A stretch of 64,000 nucleotides of DNA from Apteryx mantelli (taxonomy: Eukaryota > Chordata > Aves > Apterygiformes > Apterygidae). The stretch covers positions 35,882,425 through 35,946,424 of the forward strand of contig NC_090020.1 of assembly GCF_036417845.1 (NCBI RefSeq), written 5' to 3'. The translations under genes were made by a program, and so were the position numbers. Positions 38,416 to 49,950 of the stretch are shown one piece after another. How positions within the stretch are numbered: the first letter of the stretch is position 1; each line of letters opens with the position of its first letter. Under the pieces are notes generated by a model, which saw only the letters and a program-made list of their open reading frames with translations, made no database searches and was not told the DNA's origin.

Positions 38416-41400
38416 AACCTTCCTCTGATGAAGAATCAAAATGACCAAGTTCTACAGCCAATTCCCCATTTCAAATCGTGATTATAATACAGGATTATGT
38501 GGGTTGCACCATCTCCAATCTTTGCAAGCGTAAGCTGAGTTGGTTGTATAATTTTTGGACTTCTCTCCTTTAGTAATTGTCTTTTTCAGCAGCGACGTTT
38601 TACGCTTGCTTTCATGCTCTGAATGATGACTGCTCCGCGCAATGAAAGATCAACACTGCGGATTCGATTGGGTTATTGTTATCTAATTATTGTTACCCGT
38701 GGCTCCAGATCTCCTTAGTCAGCCTTGAGGGGGCTGCATCTCCAAATCTGTGTATCCTAAACTCTGAATGGAAACAGAATAGGTTAAGACAGGAGTACTT
38801 CTGAGGGAGTGGGTAACTGATAAATAATATTCAAATTTTCCTCCTATTGTATCCACATAGATAGGGACCAAAGGGGATTATGTTTCTAAAAATCTTATAT
38901 TACTCTTAGAGTTGGAAATATTCAAATAGGATCCTGAATCAAGGCCTCCTAACAAAATACAGGACATAGGACTTCATGGAGAAATCAGAATTTGAAGAAA
39001 TGCCCAATTTAACCACTAGAGGTCTGTTTCACACAGGTCTTTCGCAAAGCATAGGAACAATTAAATCTGAGCTCCAGAACTGAAAACTCTTACATACAAT
39101 AACAAATTATCTGAACTATTTTGCTGTAAGTGACTGTTAGGAGGTCACCCTAAATGATTACCTGTATTTTTAGTTTTCTGGCATAAACATTTCTTATGGT
39201 AGCAGGTAGATTTTTGTTTCCTCTTTTTTACACTCGGCTGTTTAGGAGGTTACCAGAAAATACTAAACTAGACATCAGTGTGTGTCTGCTAGTAATTTTA
39301 CTCATTACACCCCCCCACAAAGTACAGAGGATGAAATCACTGTGCAAGATAATTCATGAAAGCTCACTTTAGCATCCTTATCTTCTCCTGAGAAAATTTG
39401 GAGGCACAAGCCAAAAGAGCTTGCTAATGGCCTCTCTTATCTCTATTGGACAAGTTTCAGCCCCAGAGCTGCATACCGGAAAACAAGACACACCAGCCTA
39501 AAACGAATTATCAAAGGTGGAGTCAGGGGGAGAAGAGTCACCTTTCAAGAAACTTGTCTGGGACTTTGAAGAACCACTTTCCAGATAAAGATTTCATATG
39601 TGGCTTTGGTAAGCAGCTACAAAAAAGGCTTATAAGCACAGAGATTTGTTTTTTTTTCTTATGGATTTTAATATTGTTGGTGTCTATCAATGCTACTGTG
39701 CTGTTTCCCTGTCATATCCAGGGTTGTACACAAACTGACAGGAGTCAGAGAGACTTTAGGTATCTACTATTTTCTGAAAATAGTGTCATATCCACATCCT
39801 GGATTATAACTGGTCAAAGCACATGCTTCAAGTAACGGCTCAGTGCCACCATGCCTCCTTCTGTACACCCATCTGTCCCACCCCACATGGCAGATGACCA
39901 CCCAATGTGTAGAGGGAAACTTGTGATTTTTGGTTTTGCTCCAAAATCCCATAGTCAGTGACTGAAGTATAGGGCTACATGGGAAAAAGGCAAGGAATTA
40001 CAGATAGGGGCAAGAGAAGGCTAAGACGTAAAAGGCAACAAACACTGGAAACTTAGCCAGCTGGCATGCACATATTTCAATGAAATCAGTTAAAACCATC
40101 CCAGTGACTATTGGAATGAACTGACTAAAACCCCTCCCCAGTAAATTCTGATAGCCAAGACGAATAGTCAAACTGTAGTAATTTCCTACTCGATAGCTAC
40201 CAGGTGGCCTTCTGTTCTTCAGTGCAACAGTTCAACACTAAAGTACATCTAAATGCCAGGATCTATTTCTGCCTATGTAGCAAGTGTCATCCTTTTCTTT
40301 TTGTAACCTTATGTATCAAGCAGTGTCATGGGATTTCGCTTTATGGGAGGTGTTTATGGCACGTTTCTCACTACGGCATTTTAAGCATTCAATTAACAAG
40401 ACTTCAAAGAGAGGAAGTCAGAAGTTGAAGAAGCCATTGCACAGCAGCTTAATTACTTTTCCTCTTTACATCTAAAGCAAACCTTGCTGTTTGCTCTGGG
40501 TGGGTGAAGAGGAAAGAGAAGATGTGTTCATTTTCTAGCTTTAAACTGGTTCTTATTTTACCGCTACAAAAATGGGATGATACAAATGTTCTGATTTGAT
40601 GTGGCCTGTGATCAGGGAAAAAATGGCATCTGCAGAGGCATCCTGGTGAATAACTGAGGTAAGCAGTGATTTTTGCTATTTTTACCCTTCTGTTTGTTTT
40701 AAAGGAGGGGTCTGGATAAACTAACCCCTTCTTCATCAGACCTCATGTTTAATCTGTTTAGATATAAGCCAGTCTCACAGATTTTTTTTAAAAGCAGGAA
40801 AATGCAATTGGAGAAACTCAGATTTACAGATTTAAGACCTTGGCTGACCATCTGCGTTTTCATTCTGAGGCTGTCTATTTTCTTACACCTATAATAGAAG
40901 ACACGAAAGAACTAATGAGGGATCAGAGTGTTTTGCCCCATTTGGCACACCTTGGCAATGGAAGTTGCATTCGACTGTCGTAACCTGAGGTACGAGAGCC
41001 ACTTGACGTAGGGCAGCACATCTGCTTTCTTTACAAATTGCACATCTTCATGCTGCAGAATTACCCAGTGAAATAATTAATTCTGTCAGCATCTGTGCTA
41101 AGGAAAGACTACGCTCTTCCTTCATTATAACATAAAGACAGCTGTTCGGAGATCTTCTTAAGCATTTGATTTTCAGCTTTCATTGGTATCTCCAAGAAAA
41201 TTCATTATACAACACAATAAAATGACACAACTTTATGCTGATCAAGTTACGTTCATCTGTTTCAAATTCCCTTTGGCACCTTATGGAGCCATCAGCACTG
41301 GGAAAACATATATCATCATTCAAAATAGTCTTATAACGTCATCTGGTGGGGCTGAAAAGCTAGCAAAGCAAGACTTTTTTCAGTAGCTTTAATCTACTGA

Positions 41401-44400
41401 CAGAGGAGCCCCTGTGCAACAAATTAATGGAAATGGCATGCTATGGAACTAAGGTGAGTGCAGACGTAAAACAGCTATCCCACAAGAAATTCCCAGCTTT
41501 ATTTGTAACTGTGCCTCACTTGAGAGTATTGTCAGCAGAGGCCAGAGGCTGCCAGTACCGAGTGGACAAAGGCTGGGAACTGGGACTTCTGATGCTGGAT
41601 CTGACCTTGTCCTGCTTGAATTATTAGCAAATATTATTTTTTGCCATCGCTTAGGTAATTTTCTAACCTTGAGTGTCCGTCTGAAGTTATAGTCCAAAGT
41701 AAGGCTTCCAGGCTTTCCTGGACAAAGGTATGCACTCAGGAATAGTAAACGTGACACTGAAGGCTTCCTGACATGCCGAGTTCGATTGAACATGCAAGCA
41801 CAATCTGTCCAGTCTGGCCCAAAACCCTGGGATTTTCTGAGCTGGGTGGTATGCAGCTGCAGTGCATATGGGCTGTGAATACGTCTAGGATTTCCAGTCG
41901 CACAGCAGCCCGTCAGAGCTGCCGTGAATGCACAATAAGGTCTCAGTGGCTGCTCCTACAGACACCTGGAAATCCCAGGGGAGGATCCTGACAATTTGCC
42001 TTGATAAAATGTAGGGTTGAAAAGCAGAAGGCACAGCCAAGAAAAACTGGCCTTCAGCAGTTCTTAATTAAAAACAAATAAATAAGAAAAAAGTCATGCC
42101 TCTCAGTGTTTCTGAGGGACTATTTAGCTGGGGTGTAATGACAGTCTCCTGATGCGTGTTATCAGCATCGCCTCGTGAGCTGCTCTGGGCTGCCCTGCTC
42201 AGCTCTCTGCGCGAGGTGAATTATGAAGGTTTCGGCACCGGCTGGCTGGCCATCCCAGACACGCTCGCCACAGCCTGAATATAGAACGGGCAATCAAAGT
42301 TACAGGCTCAAACCCAGCGAAAAGGAAACGAAATTTGTCATCAGGATCTGGAACAGGGAACTTTCTTAAAGGTTTTCCAATGCGAGTATAAGGGATGGAA
42401 ATACAGAATGACAACCTTTGACAAAGGTAAAATCCTCAATGCATTATGCTGCTGCAAACAACTAGATAATGTCAAAATCAAACCAGTCCTAAATCCTGCC
42501 TGGCTCTGTGCTCTTACAGGTTGTTCTTCTCCACTCAGATGTGATACCAGCCCCTCACCCTTTTTTTTTATTATTTTGCTCTTCTGCATCTGGGATGAGA
42601 CAGGCCCTCTGTCAACAAGAAAACAAGGAATCCCAAAGTTAATTAGACTGATTAGTACTACTAGGCAGCTTTTCCACAACTGAATTAAAAGTAAAATAAT
42701 GATAGAAGTAAGCTAACAATAGAAGTTGTATTCTGAATATGAAACACTGTCCCTTTAGCTTTAGGTGCTGCTTTACTTTTTGTTTTCAGGCCTTACAATG
42801 TACTTTCTGGGTTTTTTGTTTGTTTGTTTTTAGAAAAGGCAAACTACATTGGGTTTCTCAGGAGCATTATTTGGTATAGTACTGACATTTTGAAGACAAA
42901 AAGAAAAATTGTACCCATCAATAACTGCTTCAGTGACTTTTCTGGTGTAGATGGTTGGGCAGGAGATAAATGTCTTGTTTAGAATATGAAAGCCAAACAT
43001 ACAATGCTATATCAAGACATTATATGTGACTATCTTTAATTGAGGCATCACATAGCTAGGATAAATGCAGTACAGGAATCTAAGCAGCTGTATAAACAAA
43101 TCATTTGCTGGAGGAAAAAGTGCTTGAACCTGCAGAATACTTCTGCTTAATAGCGTCAGAGAAGGCAGTTCTGCTGGGGAAAATAGCCCTGTGTTTTGAG
43201 GTGAGAGGCAGATGAAGGAGCCATTTCACCCAACTGATTGCAAGGATTGTCACTCACGCCCTGATTCCGAACTTCCAGTTACACTGCCTGGCTGATGCTT
43301 TTAGCTGATGCCTAATTGCAAGGTGTCATGGCCAGTGATGTCTGTTCACAGTATCAGGTAAGGGCTGCTGGGTATCTGAAGCAAAACACGGCAGTATATG
43401 CAGCAATCCTCCACTGTGAATTGCTAGGTGCAGTATTTCTTCACTCCCCTTGGCCTCTGCTATCCTTGGCTCTTCCTCAAAGAAAGCTCTCACTCATGCC
43501 AAATATGTGTTTTCAAAATTAGTTCTTTCAACCTCCCACCTATATAAGAGGAAAGAGTTGACTAATAAGAGCCATCCTCTTTAAAACCTCTAAAGCAATC
43601 CTTTCTTTTCTTAGAGAGGGAGACAAACATTCACCTCTTATTAGAAAGACACTTCTCTGTTATTAGATCAACATTTCTGGTTTCTTGCTTTTATTTTAAG
43701 GATAGCATCTGCAAGAGGGAAAATGCATTAACAGTGTGCATTCAACAACACTTAAAAGCAAAGTTTTTTGGCTAGTTGGTACAGTGTGCCATTGCCTATA
43801 CAAAATGTCAGGCAATCAAAAATTAATGTAAGGGGTGCTTTTACACTTTTTAGCTCAAAACCGGAAAAGAGGACAGAAATAAGGGCCCTGGGCTCAGCTG
43901 TGCTACATCTGCTGTCATAGTCAGGTCTATGTAGCCAGGTAAATGGTGTCCATTCTACACCACTTCAGTTATATTTGTGCAAATACTCCATTTGTAAAAA
44001 ACAGTAAAACACTTAATTCAGATGAATATTGCTTCCATTCTCACAGTGTCTTTTTTCAATTGAAACTTGTAATATGAAGGTTTCTTTATTAAAAAGTCAT
44101 GCTACAAAAAATCTTACTTCGCTGCTTTTGTAAAGCTAAATATATCTCTGCTGTTTACAAATTTTGGACCTTTGATCTTGGCAGCTGGTATTTCGGTGGC
44201 TGAAGCGTATGAACAGCGTGAGCTGCCTGTCTTATTACGCAAAGGGATCAGCAACGTCTGTGACAGGTTTAGTTCACTTCTCTTTCCCAAGTGGAAGGAA
44301 ATAACACAAAGACAGGAGGACATATTGGCCTGATGGGAAGTACAAAGACAAGCTGAGTTTAGCCTGAGGAGTTGTAGATGAAGGCTGAGGGGAATATGGC

Positions 44401-47400
44401 TTCTAGTTTCCCTAAAACTTCTAGGTTTTGTAGAGAGACTTCTCTAGGTAGAGAGACTTCTGTGAGATGCAGCATCTGGAGAAAGAAGCTTGTCAGGTGA
44501 GGTTCCCCAGATAAGAGGGCTGCAAATTTGGAGGACTGGTTGGAAGACCGTAACAGGAAGAGAAGACCTCAAAGATTTGTAAAGACCTGAGGTTTGTGAG
44601 TACTCAATCTAAACCGAAAGGGCTAAGAAATCTTGATGAAAATCCTCTGGTGATGGGAAGTGCAGGTGTGTAGCATGAACAAGGAAAGCACCAGACAGGC
44701 AGTGGCAATGTAAGGGCCCCATGGTGGGCTGGCAGTTACACTTGCTTGCTTGACTTTTCTGATGTGTAAGGGTTGGGTCTCCTTTTGCTTAAGCTGAACT
44801 GTGATGTCTGAGTCCGCAGCTCTTCATTTGGATATGCAGTATGAGCTTCCTCACTTAACTGGGACAGAAACGTTTGTTGTCCAGTTGTCCAATCTGCAGT
44901 TGTATCTGTCATATTCTACTTAGATTACTTGCCTTTGTCATGACTGAATTGGCTGCTATTTCCCCGTTACTCTTCATCTGAATTTTTTATAAGATCAGTT
45001 TCTTCATGCAGGAAATATTGGTGTCAAATTAAAAAAAAAAGTTCATTTAAAACATTAAGGATATAAAAATAACTGAATCTAGGTGTTGCATAACAGTGGA
45101 TTAGTACTTTCTGTAGACGTAATAATTTAGATGTCCACCAGAGGTCAGAGTTTTACCTTGAATGCTGCATTTGACTGCAAAGTATTTGGTGATGTGCTAC
45201 GGGTGCCAGTAAACAAAGGTTTGTAGGCTAGCCTTTTCATGCTATGGAAAACATGATTAAGTAGCACTGGCATTATACTACTGCTGTCAAATGTAGTGGC
45301 AAAATCCACTTATCCACGTCTGAGTACTGTTGCCAAGTGATACACCCAGCTGGGTCCATAGGATGGCTTCAAGCATCAACAGCTGATCCTCCAGGGACCC
45401 ACTGCCTATCAGCTTTCCAACAGATGGTTAGATAGTACTGACTTATATTTATAGAAGTAAATTTTGATGTTGAGTATTTGGCTCAAAAGTAGATTGAGGA
45501 CACTTAAGTCCACCTCAGGTGCCCCATGATAATGGAGGATGTACCTTCCACCTTCGCAGTCAGTAATGCTGAAAAATAAAAAGGATGTCTGATCTCTCTT
45601 TTTTCTTTTTATGGTTGTATTAAAGTCATAGGAGGAAATAACCAAGAAAACAAGCAGCAGAGCCTGGCCTCCACTTAAGTTGGAGTTTGTTCATCAGACG
45701 TCACAGGCATTGTGCCAGCGGAGCACGACATCTTTCAGAGCGGAGAGGGGACTGGGCCGGGATCAGGGGCAGGCGGGGCTCTCCCCCCTGCCCCAGTTCA
45801 CACTGGTTCCCTCTCAGCTTGCCAGCGGTCTTTCCTTCCACTGCTCGCCCGGGCCCTGGCTGCCTCTGCCCTTCTCCCCCACTGGCTCCTGCCATGCTTT
45901 TCTCCTCGCGCCCTCCCTGGCTGCGGGGAGGGAAACGCTCCGTCCTCAGCACTTCCCAGGTGCATGCCTTCCCCTTCCTTGCAGAGGACAAAACTGCCAG
46001 GAAACTCAGCCTTTGCCATGCCGGGGTCTGGCATCAATACTGTCACTCAACATAAGCTGGATCAAGTGTCTAGTGATGCTTCGTGGTCCTCGGCACTATA
46101 TGTGCTAAGAGATCCAGGGGTAATGGAGGGAGACAAGAACTGCAATGACAGCAAGCCCTAATGTGAGTGCCCGGCTATCGAAACATAACTGTGTTATGGC
46201 AAAGAGTTTTTAAAGCCAAAACTGGAAGCTTCTATGTGAAGGGGTTAATATTTTTGCCTAAGTTAGTTTATTACTTACATATGTATATACTACTACATAT
46301 GCACCATTAGCCACTAGGAGTTGCTTTTGCCTGCCAATCTGGATCTATTTTAAGTAACTTTTATTTCCACTGTAACGGGAAACTCATTGAAGTCATAGTT
46401 GCAATCAGCATCTTTCAAAGCACTGAATCAGTTCTGGATTTTCCACCTGTTTCATTTTGCATTGAAGCTGCAGTACATCATAAATAAGCCCTGTAATACT
46501 CCTAACAGATACATTAATTAAGCTTTACTGTTTAATGTGGCTAGCCCAATTTCATGAGAGATCTGAAGCAGCTATTTACCACTCAAACTATGCTTCTGCA
46601 TTCCTCCTCATTTATCTATTTAGGGGAAAAAAAAGAGGCAGACTTACGAAGCCATTTTTACTTTTTGAGAATGAATGGTACACATTATGCTAAGCTTCAT
46701 TCTAATAAAAGTGTATACAATTGCCATATCATCAATATGGACTTAAAAATAATTTTCTGAAAACTTTTCACACATTTTTAAAAGTAAATGAACTGAGAGC
46801 TTATGCCCTGCTCAAGCAAATTCAGTGTAGCAGGGATGTCTATGCATGTTCGTAGAATGAAAAAATCATTAGACTTGAGAATTAATAGTTAGAACAAATA
46901 TTTGTTTCCTCAGTTCTGAGAACTCAGTAGATATCAACAGAGCAACGTTCCCGAAGAAATCAGATGTATCTGACAGACCCTGCTGTTGTCATCAATTAAA
47001 ATGGAAGCTCACTAAGAGAGAACTGCAGGGGCCTGACACTGTCATTTATATTAATACCCAGGACACTAACTAGAAAGAACCGGAAGGAGAAACACAGCTA
47101 ACCATTAAAGTGCTCAGTTTGAGGAATACTTGTGAAATTATGGTGCTCGAAAAGGCTGAAACTATTGAGTAGGCAGTATATACCATATATCGTTAGTGTC
47201 AGAAATCAAGTAAGAATTTCTAACCCATGCACTGCTTGATCTAGGATTCCCAGTGAAGTACTGAAAAGGACACCTCTGTAGTCTGGGCTTAAATAACACA
47301 ACACATTTAAAGTGGATGATGTAACTTCAGGGAAGGCAGCAGTGATGGCAACAGGTTACAGAAATCTTTGTAACCTTCTGGATTATATCCAGCTCAGGTC

Positions 47401-47787
47401 TGCAATAGATGTTAAGTCCACCTCAAGGTGGCTCTCCATGGCCATTATGAAATGACTTGGTGCTGGTCTCAAGCTATTATTTAGGGGACAACATGTACTA
47501 ACTGGCAGCCTAGGCAGAGATGTCAGTGACTGAAAAGACATGGAGATTCATCTTTCCTGCAATATTTAGACCTAATTCATTCACCATGGGAAAATCTCTT
47601 TTACTGTTGCTTGGTTTTCTGACAAACAGCTTCAGATCTGAGTTCAGCAACCATACAAATTTCGCACTAAATTAATTTTAAAAGATACACTCAAGCTTAA
47701 GTGATTCATCAAATTAAATTGGTTTTTAATAAAGCTCAACTGAAAAAAATCCCCATTTGCTGAAAACAAAGTTTTAAAATCTTAGAC
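38416..47787. other. Intergenic DNA
   Basis: No gene is recognised. 38590-38710 holds two ATTGTT SOX-like sites (38675-38680 and 38689-38694) around a TAATTA homeodomain core. A GC-richer patch at 42120-42260 and another at 45700-46030 give chance open frames. Confidence 0.55.
44431..44461 (+). repeat. 18-bp tandem duplication
   Basis: TAGAGAGACTTCT occurs at 44431-44443 and 44449-44461. It is a minor local duplication. Confidence 0.75.
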
Positions 47788-48290
47788 TGAAAGGATCATA
47801 GGACAATTCAGACTCAGGAGGTCTCCAGCCCACCCTCCCGCCCACAGCAGTGTCAACCATGAGTCCAGATCAGGTTGCTCAAGGCTGTGTCCCGTTGGGG
47901 CTTAAAAACCTCCAAGGATGGAGCTTGCACAAGGTCTCTGGGCAGCCTGTTCCACTGCTTCATTGTCCCTCAGCCTGCAGGGCAGGACAAGTGGTCCAGC
48001 CCTCACCAGCTTGCTGCCCCTCCACTGAACTCGCTCCAGTTCATCAATGTCTTTCCTGTACTGGGGGCCCAAAACTAGACCCAGCATGTAGATGCAGTCT
48101 CAGGAGTGCTGAGCAGTGGGGCATAGCCATGTCCCTCCACGGCCTGGCCTATGCCTGGTTCGCTGCCCACCAGAGGCCCAGGGCCTCTCAGCAGAGCTTC
48201 TCCCAGCTCCGCAGTGCCCAGCCTCTGTCGCTGCAAGGAACTCTTCCTTCCTTCCCAGGGGCAGCATTTTGCATCTATCTTTGCTGAAAT
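47788..48290 (-). mobile_element. CR1 LINE fragment, 5'-truncated, internally deleted
   Basis: The plus strand reads like the reverse complement of a CR1 3' region. Recognisable blocks in order are GGTTGCTCAAGGCT, AACCTCCAAGGATGGAG, GGGCAGCCTGTTCCACTGC, CTCCACTGAACTCGCTCCAG, AATGTCTTTCCTGTACTGGG, and GCATTTTGCATCTATC near 48270. Between about 47965 and 47985 the sequence jumps across part of the usual CR1 order, indicating an internal deletion. It is therefore an old, inactive copy on the minus strand, 5' truncated as is typical. It lies about 1.6 kb upstream of the GADD45G start site. Frames open across it are shadows. Confidence 0.9.
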
Positions 48291-49320
48291 CAAATCAATA
48301 TTCTCTTTTTTTGTTGCACTATTGGGATTTTCAGTTCTAAGTTTTGAAAAGAAAAATGCCATAATTACTCTTCACTAGCTACAGTGATGGAGGAAGTTAA
48401 CATTAACAGAGTTTCTCCCTTCTTTTCTACAGTCTCCAGTGAAACAAGGAATGTGGGTAATTATATACTGCAAAAAAATGCCATATCCACAGAAATGGAC
48501 AGTATCAGTGCAACTGACATAAAACTAGTTTGTGTTTTTCAAGAAGGCAATGCACACTCACAAATAGGGCAGATTGGGTATTTAATTTCAGACCTTTTTG
48601 ACAAAATCTTTTCCTCATTAGTTGGTGAAGTAGTGTTTAAACCAAAAAGCCACAAGGTCGCGCAATCCCACTCTCAACCTGATTCCCGTTCTCCTATAAC
48701 AGGTTTGTATTTTGTCCTGTATAGATCTATCCCCTTTGCTACAGCAAGCAGAAAGCAGGAGAGTAAATACGAAGCGTTCTGCGAATTTGCTTCAATAACA
48801 GCACACAGTGTTCAGCCCTCCTTCAGTCTGCACGCGTTGGCTCCTGTGCCTGGCATAGCCCTTTGGGTATCGGGTGATTTTGTAGCGCTGTGGCGCGACG
48901 GCAGGACAGGAGAAGCTGCATTCAGCCGCCGCCGTTCGTGCACCCAGCAGACAGCGCTGCGACTCCAGGGCTGCAAAGCAGATAAACCGGGAAGATAAGC
49001 GGTGCCAGCAGAACTTAATCATTAAACTCCCCGACCTGCGGGCCGCTCGCAGCAGCCTCAGGCGCCCCGGGGCGGCTTCCCCAGCACCCGGGGAGCCTTT
49101 CGCCCGGCGCCAGCCCGCAGTAGGTGCGAAGCCGACCTGGCACCATTTCGGCACCATCCCCTGGGGCTGGGGCACCTGGCCCAAGCCGGCCTCCGGGCAG
49201 CAAGTGGGGAAGCCTGGGTGGGGCCTGGGCCCAGCCTGTGCGGGGGGTGCAGCGCAGGGGTGACAGGCACAGGCCCAATAATGGGGGAGCGGGATCGTGC
49301 TTTGGGCCGAAAAGGGGGGG

Positions 49321-49471
49321 AGCTGGGGGTCCCTGGGAGAGCTGGTGCCCCTGTGAGGAGCTGGGAGCCCCTGGAGGAGCTGGGGGTCCTGTGAGGAGCC
49401 TGGGGGCCCTGGAGGAGCTGGGGGCCCCCGCGGCGCTGGTCCCCCTGTGAGGAGCTGGGGGCCGTTGGAGG
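49321..49471 (+). repeat. 19-bp G-rich minisatellite, about 8 units
   Basis: Successive units begin AGCTGGGGG or close variants and end in GAGG. They start at 49321, 49340, 49359, 49378, 49397 and 49416. The block 49416-49452 is a 37-bp double unit (18+19), and a last unit runs 49453-49471. The exact 19-nt spacing of the first five units shows tandem duplication. It lies about 400-550 bp upstream of the predicted GADD45G start site and produces spurious repetitive open frames on both strands. Confidence 0.9.
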
Positions 49472-49700
49472 CGGGGGCCGTTGGGGCTGGGCGCCCCCGT
49501 GCGGCCCCGCCCCTCCCCCACGCGGGCGGCACGCGCGGCCCGGCGGGCGGGGCGGGGCCGCGGCGGCGCGCGGCGGCAGCATGTGCCGCCCCGGTGGGGG
49601 GCGTCGGCGGCCCCCGCCGCAGTCTGCCCGGTAACACCACAACAAAGGCGGCAGCCCCGCCGCATTGTCACCCTGGCCCCGCCGCCCGCCCCCTTCTCCC

Positions 49701-49880
49701 CACGTGGCCTCCCGGCACGAGCCAGCCCGCTCCTCCCCCTGGCGCGCGCCGTTTAGCATAATAATGCCCCCCCCCCCGTTCCCTCCCGGCCAATGGGAGG
49801 CCGCGAGGCGCCGCCAGCTGCCGGCGCGGCCCCGCGTGGGCTATAAAAAGGGCGGCCGCGGGGCTGTTACCTCAGAGTGC
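49701..49880 (+). promoter_or_regulatory. GADD45G: GADD45G core promoter: E-box, CCAAT box, TATA box, initiator
   Basis: A perfect E-box CACGTG lies at 49701-49706. A CCAAT box within GGCCAATGGGAG is at 49790-49794, the NF-Y type arrangement. A consensus TATA box TATAAAA is at 49842-49848. A TCAG initiator-like site with A at 49874 sits about 32 bp downstream of the TATA box, so transcription probably starts near 49874, giving a 5' UTR of about 77 nt. An 11-base C run (49767-49777) separates the E-box from the CCAAT box. A TATA box inside a CpG island fits a rapidly inducible gene such as GADD45G. The start site is predicted, not measured. Confidence 0.85.
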
Positions 49881-49950
49881 CTGGGGACAGTGCGGCGGGC
49901 GGAGCGCTTGGATCTATTGGCGGCTGCGCGTGGGGCACTCGTTCGCCGTT
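49874..49950 (+). other. GADD45G: Predicted GADD45G 5' UTR
   Basis: This is the short GC-rich leader between the predicted initiator and the ATG. It contains no upstream ATG, so the GADD45G start should be used by simple scanning. The 5' boundary depends on the TATA-derived start-site estimate. Confidence 0.65.

Noticed and set aside
47850..48287. 145-codon plus-strand frame
   Set aside because: It lies wholly in an inverted CR1 element and does not correspond to the LINE reading direction.
48792..49759. Long minus-strand frames with repetitive Pro/Ser/Gly-rich protein
   Set aside because: They read through the 19-bp minisatellite and the GADD45G CpG island; the periodicity reflects DNA repeat units, not a protein.
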